Notes: generated by a model not told the origin, from the letters alone. 64,000 nucleotides of DNA from Lachnospiraceae bacterium (GCA_029224965.1 JAQXVO010000033.1:62001-126000), one strand, 5' to 3'. Shown: positions 21,410 through 32,323, numbered from the stretch's first letter. Made by a program: numbers and translations.

Positions 21410-23659
21410 CTACAGCGGATCAAAGTCGAACCAGACATAGACGTCGCTGTACTTCAGTTTTTCCCGAATATAGACCGCCGCCAGGTCCTTGGCTAAAACC
21501 AGCCTGTCGTAGGAAGCGTCCTTAAGATATATGGTCTTCCGCCAGGCATCCCGAATCCTTGCGATGGCTGCATCCTCCGGGCCGAGAACTCTTACCCTCG
21601 AATCCGGGTCTTTCTTCAGCTCTTCCCTAAGGGCCGAAGCCAGGCTTTCAGACTCCTTCCTGACATGGTCTGCATTTTCCGAGGTCAGAAGGATCATAAG
21701 TAAATGTCCGGCCGGCGGATAGTCAAGAAGGCGCCGGTATTCGATCTCCTGCTCATAGAAGGCCGGATAATCCTGGGCTGCGGCGCATTGGATACTGTAG
21801 TGGTCGGGCTGATAGGTCTGGATTACGACCTGCCCTGGAATCTGCCCCCGTCCGGCCCGGCCGGCTGCCTGGGTAATGAGCTGGAAGGTCCGCTCCGAGC
21901 CCCGGAAATCCGAAGCATTGAGAGACATATCGGCAGCCAGGATTCCAACCAGGGTGACATAGGGAAAATCATGTCCCTTGACGATCATCTGGGTTCCGAC
22001 CAGGATATCCGCTTCCCGGTTGGCAAATTTCTCCAGAATCTCCCGGTAGCTTCCCTTGGCCCTGGTCGTGTCCGCATCCATGCGGAGGACTCTGGCCTTG
22101 GGAAAACGGACCTTTACGGCCTCCTCCACCTTCTCGGTTCCGGCCCGAAAGCCTCCGATATAGGGAGAGCCGCAGGTCGGGCAGGTCTTCGGCATGGGAA
22201 CCGAATAGCCGCAGTAATGGCAGTGGAGTCTTCCGTCCCGGTGGAGGCTTAAGGAGACATCGCAGTGAGGACACTTGATGCTCTTTCCGCAGGAACGGCA
22301 GGAGACAAAGCCCATCATGCCTCTCCGGTTCAGAAAGAGCATGATCTGCTCGCCCTTGTCCAGGCGGTCGGTCATCAGCTCCTGGAGACGGCGGGATAAA
22401 ATGGAGCGGTTGCCCTCTCTCATCTCCTGCCTTAAATCCTCAATCTCGCAGCTGGGAAGGGGCCGCTCCTCGACTCTTTTCTTCATGGTAAGAAAACCAA
22501 TCTTCCCTTCCTCGGCTGCTTCAAAGGTCTCAACCGAGGGGGTTGCAGAGCCAAGGATGACCGTGGCGCCTGCCAGCTCTCCCCGCTTTACTGCCACATC
22601 CCTGGCATGATAGCGGGGCGCCTGTTCACTCTTATAGGAAGATTCATGTTCTTCATCCACAATAATAAGACCCAGATGTGAAAATGGTGTGAACAGGGCG
22701 CTCCGGGGGCCGACCATGATCCGGCAGCTCCCGTTTCTGGCCCTGTCCAGCTGGTCCATCCGTTCTCCGGGAGACATGCGGGAATTTAAAATGGAGACCA
22801 GTTCACCGAAGCGCTGATAGAAACGCATGACCGTCTGATAGGTCAGGGCGATTTCCGGGATCAGAACGATGGCCTCTTCTCCCCGGTCCAGGCAGTCCTG
22901 AATCAGTTCCATATAGACCTCGGTCTTTCCGGAACCGGTCACACCGTAAAGGAGATAGGGCTTTCGGATACCGGCTTCCCGATCCTTCCGTACGATAGAC
23001 AGACAGTCCTTCTGCTCCTCGCTTAATTCGACCCTCTTCTCCTCTTTTTTCAGATCCCCGATCGGATCCCGGTAAGTTCGAACCGAATCCACCCGGGCCA
23101 GGCCTCTGGCCTCCAGATCGCGGATGACCGGGCTTCCGATATGGAGCTTTCCGGTAATGACATCCCAGGGGATTTCCTTCTGATCCAGAAGCTCTGACAG
23201 AAGCCGTTCCCGAGCCAGAGAATGTCTGCGGCCCTGAAGGAGCTCATCGAGTGCCTTCCTTCCGCTTACCTCATCAACCGCCAGGCGGACCAGCTTCTTT
23301 TCCCGGATCTTTCCCCGGTTTCCGGTCGGAAAGACCGTCTTTAAGGCCTGATTCATCGTGGAGCCGAAATGCTCTGCGATCCAACCGGCCAGTTCGATCA
23401 GCTGACCGGTGGTCTTATCGCCTTCCTTTCCGGTCTCTTCGACCGAAAGGATATCCTTCATGGAAGCTTCAGGGACCTTGGCCTCATCGGAAAGGGCGAC
23501 CACAAAGCCCGAAAGCCTGCGGCCACCTCTGCCGAAGGGAACCAGGACCTCGGAGCCGATCCTTACGCTGGAGGTAAGCCCGGCAGGGATCCGGTACTGA
23601 AAGGTCCGGTCTAATTTTTCCAATGTGATATCAACAATGACATCTGCGTAATTCATCAA
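21410..23659 (-). CDS. priA: Primosomal replication protein N' (PriA helicase)
   Basis: LLYGVTGSGKTEVYM, DEEHE, zinc-binding CRSCGKSIKCPHCDVSLSLH. Confidence 0.97.
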   Translation of the reverse strand: MMNYADVIVDITLEKLDRTFQYRIPAGLTSSVRIGSEVLVPFGRGGRRLSGFVVALSDEAKVPEASMKDILSVEETGKEGDKTTGQLIELAGWIAEHFGSTMNQALKTVFPTGNRGKIREKKLVRLAVDEVSGRKALDELLQGRRHSLARERLLSELLDQKEIPWDVITGKLHIGSPVIRDLEARGLARVDSVRTYRDPIGDLKKEEKRVELSEEQKDCLSIVRKDREAGIRKPYLLYGVTGSGKTEVYMELIQDCLDRGEEAIVLIPEIALTYQTVMRFYQRFGELVSILNSRMSPGERMDQLDRARNGSCRIMVGPRSALFTPFSHLGLIIVDEEHESSYKSEQAPRYHARDVAVKRGELAGATVILGSATPSVETFEAAEEGKIGFLTMKKRVEERPLPSCEIEDLRQEMREGNRSILSRRLQELMTDRLDKGEQIMLFLNRRGMMGFVSCRSCGKSIKCPHCDVSLSLHRDGRLHCHYCGYSVPMPKTCPTCGSPYIGGFRAGTEKVEEAVKVRFPKARVLRMDADTTRAKGSYREILEKFANREADILVGTQMIVKGHDFPYVTLVGILAADMSLNASDFRGSERTFQLITQAAGRAGRGQIPGQVVIQTYQPDHYSIQCAAAQDYPAFYEQEIEYRRLLDYPPAGHLLMILLTSENADHVRKESESLASALREELKKDPDSRVRVLGPEDAAIARIRDAWRKTIYLKDASYDRLVLAKDLAAVYIREKLKYSDVYVWFDFDPL

Positions 23660-23734
23660 AGTCCCTGTTCCCCTGCAGCCGTCTTCTTCCTGTGTCTTTC
23701 CGACAGACCTCCTGCACGGATCATAGACAGCCGG

Positions 23735-25225
23735 TCAGACGGTCTTGCCTTCCTGCTTCAGCTCTTCCAGGACTTCCCGGATCAGTTCTCTCTCATCCAT
23801 GGGATGCTTGACACCGCGGATTTCCTGATAATCCTCGTGGCCCTTGCCGGCAAGGATAATGACATCGCCCTCCCGGCCGTGCTCAATGGCATAGCGGATA
23901 GCTTCCTTCCGGTCCTCGATCATGATGTATTTGCCATCGGTCTTCTTCATGCCGGTTTCGATATCCTGCATGATGGCAGCAGGCTCCTCAAAACGGGGAT
24001 TGTCCGATGTGATAATGGTAAAGTCGGAAAGCTTTCCGGAAACCTCGCCCATCTCGTAACGACGGAGCTTGGACCGGTTGCCGCCGCAGCCGAAGACAGT
24101 GACCAGACGCTTGGGTTTATAGTCCTTCAGGGTCCGAAGCAGGCTCTCCAGAGCGACTGCATTGTGGGCATAGTCGATCATCAGAGAAAAATGATCGGAA
24201 ACTGGAACGATCTCGATTCTTCCCTTGACCTGAATGGTATGCAGTGCTTTCTTGATATCCTCGACCGGCACATCAAAGTGACGGGCAACGGCTGCTGCTG
24301 CCAGGGCATTGTAGACCGAGAACTTACCCGGCTGGTCAACATCCACATGGGCATTGATGAGGCCTGACAGGTCAAATTCGATGCCCAGATAACCGGGCTT
24401 ATGAATCAGGGAGAGGTTGGAGGCACGGAGGTCATCCCCCTCCTTCATCCCGAAGGTCTCTACGGTTGAAGTGGCATTTTTCGAGATCTCCCTGAAATGC
24501 GGATCGTCTCCATTGAAGATACCGATCTTACACATGTTAAAGAGCATGGCTTTGCATTCCAGATATTCCTCGAAGGAAGCATGCTCGTTGGGTCCGATAT
24601 GGTCCGGAGACAGGTTGGTGAAGACGCCGATCTCGAACGGAATGGCGGCAACCCGGTGCATCTTGAGTCCCTGGGAGGAAACCTCCATGACGCAGGTATC
24701 GCAGCCACTGTCCACCATATCGCGGAAGGCCTTCTGAATCATATAGGATTCCGGTGTGGTATTGCTGCCCGGTGTCATATGGCCGTGAATCATGGTTCCG
24801 ATGGTACCGATCAGTCCGACATCATGTCCGGCATCCTCGAGGATGGCCTTGATCATAAAGGTCGTTGTAGTCTTGCCCTTGGTTCCGGTGACGCCGACCA
24901 CCTTCAGCTTTCTGGCCGGATAGTCAAAATAGGCAGCGGAAAGCTCTGCCAGAGCAAGACGGGTATCCCCTACCTGGTAGACTGCAATGTCCGAACCACT
25001 GTCGCCGAGATCGACTTCCTTCTCTGTAATCAGAATGGCTGCTCCTTCAACCGCAGCCTGCTCTGCATAGTCGTGACCGTCAAAGGAAGCGCCCTTAAGG
25101 CAGACAAATGCACAGCCCGGAACAATATTCCGGGAATCATAAACAAGCTCTGTAATTTCACCGGCATCACTGCCCTGGATCATCTTTCCATTTAAACCGG
25201 AAAGCAAGTCTTTGATTTTCTTCAT
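23735..25225 (-). CDS. murE: UDP-N-acetylmuramoyl-L-alanyl-D-glutamate--2,6-diaminopimelate ligase
   Basis: GVTGTKGKTTT, DYAHNAVALESLL, DNPR motif characteristic of meso-DAP-adding MurE. Confidence 0.96.
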   Translation of the reverse strand: MKKIKDLLSGLNGKMIQGSDAGEITELVYDSRNIVPGCAFVCLKGASFDGHDYAEQAAVEGAAILITEKEVDLGDSGSDIAVYQVGDTRLALAELSAAYFDYPARKLKVVGVTGTKGKTTTTFMIKAILEDAGHDVGLIGTIGTMIHGHMTPGSNTTPESYMIQKAFRDMVDSGCDTCVMEVSSQGLKMHRVAAIPFEIGVFTNLSPDHIGPNEHASFEEYLECKAMLFNMCKIGIFNGDDPHFREISKNATSTVETFGMKEGDDLRASNLSLIHKPGYLGIEFDLSGLINAHVDVDQPGKFSVYNALAAAAVARHFDVPVEDIKKALHTIQVKGRIEIVPVSDHFSLMIDYAHNAVALESLLRTLKDYKPKRLVTVFGCGGNRSKLRRYEMGEVSGKLSDFTIITSDNPRFEEPAAIMQDIETGMKKTDGKYIMIEDRKEAIRYAIEHGREGDVIILAGKGHEDYQEIRGVKHPMDERELIREVLEELKQEGKTV

Positions 25226-25532
25226 AAAAGGTCTCCTTTATTCTCTGACCAGATGTTTTTGTGATTCTGTTTTTTCTGACCAGCCAGCTTCTGATCCGGA
25301 ATCTCCCGAATCAGATTCCTCCTGCCGGGAAATACTTTACATTTTTCTCTCCTGGCTCGGCACAGAAAAAATCAGAGTTATTATACCGCAATGTGATTGC
25401 AAGGAAAAGGACTGGAAAAAGCACAAGAAAGCAAGTATTCTTTTCTTATATATCATGCTATGATTCATGCAGTGCTTTACAGTCATTTTACATTCTACCT
25501 GTTTACTCCAGTCCAATAGAAAGTGTGTAAAA

Positions 25533-26459
25533 ATGCGTCATCTAATGAATCCGCTTGACTTTTCGGTGGAAGAGCTGGATCAGCTCATGGACCTGGCCAT
25601 GGATATCGAGAAAAATCCCGATAAATATGCCCATGCCTGCGACCGGAAAAAGCTGGCCACTCTCTTCTATGAACCCAGTACCCGGACCCGTCTGTCCTTT
25701 GAGGCAGCCATGCTGAACCTGGGCGGAAGTGTCCTCGGTTTCTCCGAAGCTTCCTCCTCGTCCGCAAGTAAGGGCGAATCGGTCGCCGATACCATCCGGG
25801 TCATCTCCTGTTATGCAGACATCGTTGCCATGCGCCACCCCAAGGAAGGTGCACCGCTGGTTGCCGCTCTCCATTCCCGGATCCCGGTCATCAATGCCGG
25901 TGACGGCGGACATCAGCATCCGACCCAGACCCTGGCAGATCTCTACACCATCAAAAAGCTGCACGGCCGCCTGGATCACCTGACCATCGGTCTCTGCGGC
26001 GATCTGAAATTCGGCCGTACCGTTCACTCCCTGATCGAAGCCCTGTCCCGTTACGAGGGCATCCGCTTCCTTCTGATCTCTCCGAAAGAGCTCCGCGTTC
26101 CCGAATACATCCGAAAAGACGTCCTTGATAAGAAGCAGATCCATTACGAAGAGGTGGAGCGCATGGAGGATGCCCTGCCGAATCTGGACATTCTCTATAT
26201 GACCCGGATCCAGAAGGAGCGTTTCTTCAACGAAGAGGAATACCTCCGCATGAAGGGCTTCTACATTCTGAATGAGGAGAAGATGAAGCTGGCAAGACCT
26301 GACACCTATGTCCTCCATCCACTGCCCCGGGTTAACGAGATTTCCGTCGATGTCGATGACGATCCCCGGGCCAAGTATTTCGAGCAGGCCCAGAATGCCG
26401 TCTATATGCGGATGGCACTGATCCTGACCCTTTTAAATATTCATGTGGATGAAAAATAA
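25533..26459 (+). CDS. pyrB: Aspartate carbamoyltransferase catalytic subunit
   Basis: [40 protein letters not shown]; start set at [11 protein letters not shown] (25533), not the ORF-track 25467. Confidence 0.97.
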   Translation: MRHLMNPLDFSVEELDQLMDLAMDIEKNPDKYAHACDRKKLATLFYEPSTRTRLSFEAAMLNLGGSVLGFSEASSSSASKGESVADTIRVISCYADIVAMRHPKEGAPLVAALHSRIPVINAGDGGHQHPTQTLADLYTIKKLHGRLDHLTIGLCGDLKFGRTVHSLIEALSRYEGIRFLLISPKELRVPEYIRKDVLDKKQIHYEEVERMEDALPNLDILYMTRIQKERFFNEEEYLRMKGFYILNEEKMKLARPDTYVLHPLPRVNEISVDVDDDPRAKYFEQAQNAVYMRMALILTLLNIHVDEK

Positions 26460-26477
26460 AGACCGAAAGGAGAAAAG

Positions 26478-26906
26478 ATGCTAAATATCAGCGGTGTTCA
26501 GGAAGGCTATGTCCTCGATCATATCAAGGCGGGAACAGCCCTGAAAATCTACAGAGACCTGGGACTGGAGCAGCATGACTACACGGTCGCCATCATCATG
26601 AATGTCAAATCCAACAAGATGGGCAGAAAGGACATTCTGAAAATCGAATGCCCCATCGGATCCATTGACCTCGATGTCTTAGGCTTCATCGACCACAACA
26701 TCACCGTCAATATCGTAAAAAACGGATTCATTACGGACAAGCTGAAGCTCAAGCTTCCGAAAGAGGTCCACAATGTCATCCGCTGCAAGAATCCCCGCTG
26801 CATCACAACGATCGAACAGGAGCTTGAGCAGGTCTTCATCCTGACCGACCCCGAGCACGAGGTCTATCGCTGCAAGTACTGCGAAGAGAAGTACGAAAGG
26901 AAATAA
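26478..26906 (+). CDS. pyrI: Aspartate carbamoyltransferase regulatory subunit
   Basis: IKAGTALKIYRDL N-terminal allosteric domain; four-Cys zinc site CKNPRC...CKYC. Confidence 0.96.
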   Translation: MLNISGVQEGYVLDHIKAGTALKIYRDLGLEQHDYTVAIIMNVKSNKMGRKDILKIECPIGSIDLDVLGFIDHNITVNIVKNGFITDKLKLKLPKEVHNVIRCKNPRCITTIEQELEQVFILTDPEHEVYRCKYCEEKYERK

Positions 26907-26950
26907 ATAAAAAAGTTCATCAGTAATCATGCTGGTATGAACCGGATCCC

Positions 26951-27130
26951 CGCTTCAGGGACAGATATCGTAATACTGACCAAATATTAATATTCCGATA
27001 GTCTCAGCACTTGAATCGGGGCTGATTATCGTAATAGAGACCCAATACAAAAATTCTGATAGTCTCAGCACCTGAATCGGGGTTGATTATCGTAATACTG
27101 ACTCAATATAGAAATTCCGATAGTGAATCC
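26951..27130. repeat. Tandem repeat array A, three copies of about 60-61 bp
   Basis: Copies at 26951-27010, 27011-27071, 27072-27130 share ATTATCGTAATANNGAC-CAATA...ATTCYGATAGTCTCAGCAC. Confidence 0.88.
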
Positions 27131-27153
27131 TTGAATGCACTATCGGATTTTTT
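27117..27153 (+). terminator. Perfect 9-bp hairpin with T6, likely terminator downstream of pyrBI
   Basis: CCGATAGTG-aatccttgaatg-CACTATCGG followed by aTTTTTT. Confidence 0.78.
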
Positions 27154-27169
27154 AAACTTATACTGTATT

Positions 27170-27323
27170 ACGATAATTGAGGTCAAAATCGACTTATTCT
27201 ATGCCCTAAACTATCGTAATTTTATAAATTAGATTATCATACGATAACTGAGATCAAAATCGGCTTATTCTATGCCCTAGAATATCGTGATTTTATAAAT
27301 CAGCTTATCATACGATAACTGAG
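27170..27323. repeat. Tandem repeat array B, two 71-bp copies plus 12-bp partial third
   Basis: ACGATAAYTGAG recurs at 27170, 27241 and 27312, exactly 71 bp apart, with conserved bodies (GRTCAAAATCGRCTTATTCTATGCCCTARAMTATCGTRATTTTATAAATYAG). Confidence 0.9.
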
Positions 27324-27331
27324 GCCCGCTA

Positions 27332-28114
27332 TTAAGATACTTCCTCGCGTTGAAGAAACTTCCTCACAGCATCGCATACCTGTGACAGTTCCTCATCCCG
27401 GTCGTAACAGTGGTCCGCGCCTTCGATCGTCACAAGCTCCACATCATTCCCCTGGGCCTGGTACTGTTCAGCCAGATCCACACCGTATTGATAGGGCACC
27501 GTGAGGTCCTTCGTTCCGTGAATGACGCAGACCGGACCATGATAAGTCGCGATGCACTCCTCCACAGGCAGGATCCTCGCCACCCGGGCATAGTTTCCCT
27601 TCAATGTGACCCCGGAATCATCGGTAATTCTTTCCGGTGGATTTTCCGGATCAAATGTAAACCCAAGCAGCTTTCCCTCTCTTGCCCCATCTCTTATCAC
27701 CATCGCAGGTGACATGGGGATCAGTCCGCGAATCTTATCCTGCATGATTCCGGCCACAAGAACGGCATTCAGTCCTCCCTGCGAATGCCCGGTGAGATAA
27801 ATCGAGCTGACCCAATCCAGGCCGGCTGCATAATCGATCACTCGCATTCCCTGCGTCATCCAATGCAATATGGTATGATCCAAAAAATCTCCATCACTTT
27901 TCCCATGACCGTAGAGCTCCACGCGGAGCGTTGCAAATCCTTCCTCTCTGGCAGCCTCTGCCACTGCAATAATGTGCCTTTCTTCCATGTGTCCTGTAAA
28001 TCCGTGAAAGACGACCAGAAGCGGCATTTTCTCGCCTTCGGTCTTTCCTGCCGGAAAATCCAGTTTTGCATGCACTTGCATGCAGTCACAAGGAATATAA
28101 AATTCTTTCATCAT
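27332..28114 (-). CDS. Alpha/beta hydrolase
   Basis: VVFHGFTGHMEE, nucleophile elbow GHSQGG, C-terminal GADHCY. Confidence 0.9.
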   Translation of the reverse strand: MMKEFYIPCDCMQVHAKLDFPAGKTEGEKMPLLVVFHGFTGHMEERHIIAVAEAAREEGFATLRVELYGHGKSDGDFLDHTILHWMTQGMRVIDYAAGLDWVSSIYLTGHSQGGLNAVLVAGIMQDKIRGLIPMSPAMVIRDGAREGKLLGFTFDPENPPERITDDSGVTLKGNYARVARILPVEECIATYHGPVCVIHGTKDLTVPYQYGVDLAEQYQAQGNDVELVTIEGADHCYDRDEELSQVCDAVRKFLQREEVS

Positions 28115-28129
28115 CTTTTTTCTTTCTTC

Positions 28130-29428
28130 TCACAGTTGATACACCACCTGTCCCCGGCAAATCGTCATATGTACCCTTCCAGTCAATTCCATACCGATAA
28201 AAGGCGAATTCTTCGATTTGGAATGCAAATCCTCTTTCTTCAGGACCCATTTCTCTTTCGGATCAAAAAGGACCAGATCCGCCGGGCCACCCTCATAAAG
28301 TCTGCCGCCGGGCAACTGATAGAAGTCTGCAGGATTACAGGTCATCTTTCGAAGAAGATCCATAAGAGACAGATCCTTTGTCTCAACCAGATGGGTGATG
28401 CCAAGCGCCAGAGAGGTCTCGAGACCGATCAGTCCGGACGGGGCCGGATTCTTCGGATCAAAACCTTTGGCTTTTTCTTCCAGTGTATGGGGAGCATGAT
28501 CGGTAACGATCATATCCAGTGTGCCGTCTTTTAATCCTTCAATCAGCTTCTGCCGGTCCCATTCCGTCCGGAGAGGCGGGTTGACCTTGGCCAGGGTTCC
28601 CTTTTTTAAGACCAGATCCTCTGTAAAGGAAAAATGGGTCGGCGTGACCTCGGCTTTGACATTGACGCCTTCCTTTTTCATAAAGCGGAGGATATCCACC
28701 GTAATCCCGGAAGAGACATGCTGGATGTCCAGCCTGACTCCGGATTCCCGGGCCAGAAGGCAGTCCCTTGCAGTCAGAGTCTGCTCGGCCAGAGCAGGCG
28801 CTCCGGGAAGACCAAGCTGTTTGGACACCTTTCCCTGATTGACACCGGCTGAACCGATCAGGTCCGGATCCTCCTCATGAAGACTGACGGGAAGGTTCAA
28901 TTCCTTTGCCTGACGAAAAGCCGAGAGAAGAAGCTTCTCATCCCGAATCGGAATTCCGTCATCGGTAAAGCCAACGGCTCCGGCAGCTGCCAAAGCCTTC
29001 ATATCCGTCAGTTCCTGACCTTTGAGTCCCTTTGTAACCGCCGCTGTCTGATAGACATGAACCGGAAGACTTTTTTCTCTGTCCAGAAGATTCTTCAGAG
29101 TCTCCAGGGAATCCACCGGCGGTTTGGTATTGGCCATGCAGACAAGGCTTGTCACACCGCCGGCTGCCGCAGCAGCGGAGCCGGTATGGATGTCTTCCTT
29201 GTAAGTCTGTCCGGGATCCCGGAAATGAACGTGGATATCCACAAGTCCCGGGCCGGCGCAGAGCCCCTCCCCGTCAATCAGGCCGTCCTCTTCTGACCGG
29301 GCCCTGTCAATCTCCTCTTCCCGGGCTTTCCGGATGGCAAGAATCCGATCACTCTCCATCAGAAGATCCGTGACCTCATCCAGTCCGGATGCCGGATCCA
29401 TGACTCTTACATTCTGGATAATTCTCAT
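28130..29428 (-). CDS. pyrC: Dihydroorotase
   Basis: DIHVHFRDPGQTYKEDI, VTDHAPHT; start at MRIIQNVRVMDP (29428) preceded by a GGGGG SD-like sequence. Confidence 0.95.
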   Translation of the reverse strand: MRIIQNVRVMDPASGLDEVTDLLMESDRILAIRKAREEEIDRARSEEDGLIDGEGLCAGPGLVDIHVHFRDPGQTYKEDIHTGSAAAAAGGVTSLVCMANTKPPVDSLETLKNLLDREKSLPVHVYQTAAVTKGLKGQELTDMKALAAAGAVGFTDDGIPIRDEKLLLSAFRQAKELNLPVSLHEEDPDLIGSAGVNQGKVSKQLGLPGAPALAEQTLTARDCLLARESGVRLDIQHVSSGITVDILRFMKKEGVNVKAEVTPTHFSFTEDLVLKKGTLAKVNPPLRTEWDRQKLIEGLKDGTLDMIVTDHAPHTLEEKAKGFDPKNPAPSGLIGLETSLALGITHLVETKDLSLMDLLRKMTCNPADFYQLPGGRLYEGGPADLVLFDPKEKWVLKKEDLHSKSKNSPFIGMELTGRVHMTICRGQVVYQL

Positions 29429-29555
29429 GACAGCCCCCTGTGCTTTCAATCGCTTTCCTCGATATCTGGTCTATCTTTCATCAGAATAAAAAGGACTGCA
29501 TTTGATCCGAATCAGCCAAATACAGACCAATCCAATGCAGGCCGATCCTGTTAAA

Positions 29556-30161
29556 TTAAAAACGCTCCAGTTTCTTTAAGAGATCCTCTTCAGACAGAAC
29601 CTGCTCGGCATCCATACCCTGGGCAATGGATGCTTCCACATTCTCGAGCCGGTCATCGAAGAAAATGCAGTCCTTGGGATCCAGATCATAGACAGAAAAC
29701 AATGCCTGGTAGATGTCCGCCTGCGGCTTTGCCTTGTGGATCATATAAGAAACCATCATGCCGTCAATATCCGCCATAAAATCCGCATAACGGGTATGGC
29801 GTTTAAAAAGGCGATAAGAATAGTTGGAAAGGAGATAGATCCGGTAACCTTTTTCCTTCAGCTCATGGACCCGTTTCCAAGTCCTGGGCCTTGCCACATT
29901 CATGTATTCTCCATGATGGATAAACCAGCGGATTACTTCAATGTCGTCAGGAAACTGTTCTTCATACTCCGAAATGATCGCATCGTCCGTTTTCTCACCC
30001 AGATCCAATTGATGCCAGAGCTTTCTCGGATCATCGAACATTTCATTTCCGATCCGCTTGGCCTCGGATTCCGACAGGCCGTAGTCCATCAGCATATCCT
30101 TCCAGCGATACTGCATCAGTACATCTCCGACATCAAACACGATTGCCTTGTAGTTTTTCAA
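29556..30161 (-). CDS. HAD-family hydrolase
   Basis: IVFDVGDVL motif I, LLSNYSYR motif II, FFDDRLENVEAS motif IV. Confidence 0.9.
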   Translation of the reverse strand: MKNYKAIVFDVGDVLMQYRWKDMLMDYGLSESEAKRIGNEMFDDPRKLWHQLDLGEKTDDAIISEYEEQFPDDIEVIRWFIHHGEYMNVARPRTWKRVHELKEKGYRIYLLSNYSYRLFKRHTRYADFMADIDGMMVSYMIHKAKPQADIYQALFSVYDLDPKDCIFFDDRLENVEASIAQGMDAEQVLSEEDLLKKLERF

Positions 30162-30263
30162 TTTTCTATCCTTCCCGTTCTTTCAGTCAGCGTTACTGCC
30201 AGCAGTGAAAGTTCAAAAGTCAGCCGTCCGTTCTTCCATCCGGACGATCCAGCAATAAATCCG

Positions 30264-30896
30264 TCAACAGCAGAAGCAGCACATATTCATAAGGGCCAGA
30301 TCCAGGCACCAGCTATCCTGCATGTCATTATAAGGCCTGCCATAGCGGCTGCCTCTGGTCTCGTACCAGCCTCCATAGGCATGTCCTCCGAAGGCACCTG
30401 GGCCGCCGGACCGGATCTGATTCTGCAGCTGACGGAACTGGAAATTCGATGGCTCCATGGAAACGGCCTGATCGATATAGCGGTTGGCATCGTCCATCCG
30501 GCCCAAGCCCAGACTTGCGGCAGCAGCCAAATAATACCAGCTTCCGTTCCGCTCCTCCTGCCCAATGCCGGACAGAGCGGTCATGGCCTCCTGATAGCGG
30601 CCCATGCGGATGAAGTTCATGGCACCCTGCATGGCTGCACTGCCCTCGCTTCCGCCTGCATCGGGACCGCTCCGGTTGGTATAGGAATAGCCCCGGCTCC
30701 GGTAGCCGTTCTGCCGGTCCTTCATAATAATATCATAAGCCTGCTGAACTTCCTTAAAACGTTCCTCGGCTGCTTCCTTATTGGGATTGTTGATATTTGC
30801 ATCCGGATGATATTTCCGGCTCAGGGTTCGATATGCTTTTTTGATTTCGTCGTCGCTCGCATCCGGAGAGACGCCTAATACTCGGTATGGATCCAT
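30264..30896 (-). CDS. DnaJ domain-containing protein
   Basis: [33 protein letters not shown] with HPD motif; Gly/Tyr-rich C-terminus. Confidence 0.93.
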   Translation of the reverse strand: MDPYRVLGVSPDASDDEIKKAYRTLSRKYHPDANINNPNKEAAEERFKEVQQAYDIIMKDRQNGYRSRGYSYTNRSGPDAGGSEGSAAMQGAMNFIRMGRYQEAMTALSGIGQEERNGSWYYLAAAASLGLGRMDDANRYIDQAVSMEPSNFQFRQLQNQIRSGGPGAFGGHAYGGWYETRGSRYGRPYNDMQDSWCLDLALMNMCCFCC

Positions 30897-31741
30897 CAGC
30901 TTGTCTTTCTACGTTCTTTTTTGATCTGGAGGTAGTCGTATTTGGTCCAGACTCCCGAATAGAGAATATTCCGGATCACTTCCGCATTCTTTAAGATCGG
31001 CATATGCTCGAATGCTCTGGCACATTCCTCCATCTGGGTCGTCAGATACTGGCGGACAAAGGTCTCAAAGCATTCCGGACATTCATCGCGGCGGACAATC
31101 AGTGGATTGTAATGCTTTTTCTTCATATCTTCCTGGAGATCCTCATAGGCATCCAGGACATAGATAAAACGTCCCATATAGAATCCCAGAGTATAGAGAT
31201 CATCTGAAAAGGGGTCCTTTTCTTTCATCTGACAGAGACATCCTAGCATTTCTCCGGTCAGAGACGCAACCCTGGAAAGATTCTGCTCCCGGGCAAGCTC
31301 CATCTGATTCTGCTCCCGGATATAGTTCTCAACAGCAGCAGACTGGCGGGGATATCTGTCCTTTGCCTGCTTCACAACAGGAAGTAGAGAATCCGCCAGT
31401 TTCTTCTTGGCTTTTCTTCCGTCATCCTCATAATCATCCAGGAGATTATAGTAGCTTAAGACAACGTCCATATAGGCGCCGTATTCCATAACCTCGCTCG
31501 AGATGACGAGTTTTTTCTTTTTCGGATGCAGGGCACAGGTGAAGAGTCTGCTTTTCTCTTCCGGCTCATAGAGTCCGGACAGAAGCAGGCACAGGAAGGT
31601 CACGTCGTAATTTAAAAGGACCTGGCCTTTATTTCCTGCAATCTCCTTCAGCTTCTGACAGAGTCCGCAGTAATAGCTCTGATAAATCTCTTTGTCTTTC
31701 TCTGAAAGAGATTTTTTATTCGCATTCACATACCCAAACAT
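30896..31741 (-). CDS. DUF5685-like protein
   Basis: [33 protein letters not shown] start resembles this Firmicutes family from memory; translationally coupled to the DnaJ-domain gene. Confidence 0.7.
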   Translation of the reverse strand: MFGYVNANKKSLSEKDKEIYQSYYCGLCQKLKEIAGNKGQVLLNYDVTFLCLLLSGLYEPEEKSRLFTCALHPKKKKLVISSEVMEYGAYMDVVLSYYNLLDDYEDDGRKAKKKLADSLLPVVKQAKDRYPRQSAAVENYIREQNQMELAREQNLSRVASLTGEMLGCLCQMKEKDPFSDDLYTLGFYMGRFIYVLDAYEDLQEDMKKKHYNPLIVRRDECPECFETFVRQYLTTQMEECARAFEHMPILKNAEVIRNILYSGVWTKYDYLQIKKERRKTS

Positions 31742-31843
31742 CTATATCACTTTCTTACACAGTTCATAGATCCTTTTGCTCACAGACAAAAGGCAGATCT
31801 CTTGATTCAGGGAAATCTTCTGATTTCTTCCAAAGTTTCTTCC

Positions 31844-32323
31844 TCAGGTCCGCTTGATAAAGGTCGTATGGCACTTGGGACAGCGGATCTCGATCTTGCC
31901 CTTGCCTCTGGGCACTCTAACCTTCTGTCCGCAGGTCGGGCAGGCATAGATTCGAAATGCCCGGTCCCTTTTTCTCTCTTCGGCACGTGCCTGGGAAGCA
32001 TTGCTTCCAAAACGGATCTTTCTTCCAAGCTCTGTAAAGAAAGCCCGGGTCTTCCAGCCGATATCCTTGAAATTCTTAAAGAAATCCCTGGTGTGAGCTG
32101 TCAGCTGCAGGAATTTCTGGTTCTCATAATAGCGTTTGGACAGGTTCCGGGAAAAGGTCCGGAAGCACGCATAAAAGAGAAGCAGAAGCGTCAGAAAATA
32201 TAAAAGCTGACTTCTTGTGATCATCGTGATAATAAAAAGGACCAGGCTTGCAATAAGACTGGTCTTGGCCAGGGCATCCATGCCGTTCCTTCCGGAAAGC
32301 CATCTCTGAAATCTATAACCCAT
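31844..32323 (-). CDS. Membrane protein with C-terminal zinc ribbon
   Basis: TM hydrophobic segments then CPTCGQKVRVPRGKGKIEIRCPKC. Confidence 0.8.
   Translation of the reverse strand: MGYRFQRWLSGRNGMDALAKTSLIASLVLFIITMITRSQLLYFLTLLLLFYACFRTFSRNLSKRYYENQKFLQLTAHTRDFFKNFKDIGWKTRAFFTELGRKIRFGSNASQARAEERKRDRAFRIYACPTCGQKVRVPRGKGKIEIRCPKCHTTFIKRT

Noticed and set aside
25542-26318. 258-aa minus-strand ORF opposite pyrB
   Set aside because: Antisense shadow of a clear aspartate carbamoyltransferase gene.
26951-27323. CRISPR array interpretation of the pyrI 3' repeats
   Set aside because: Repeats are 60-71 bp contiguous units without repeat-spacer architecture, and no cas genes are nearby.
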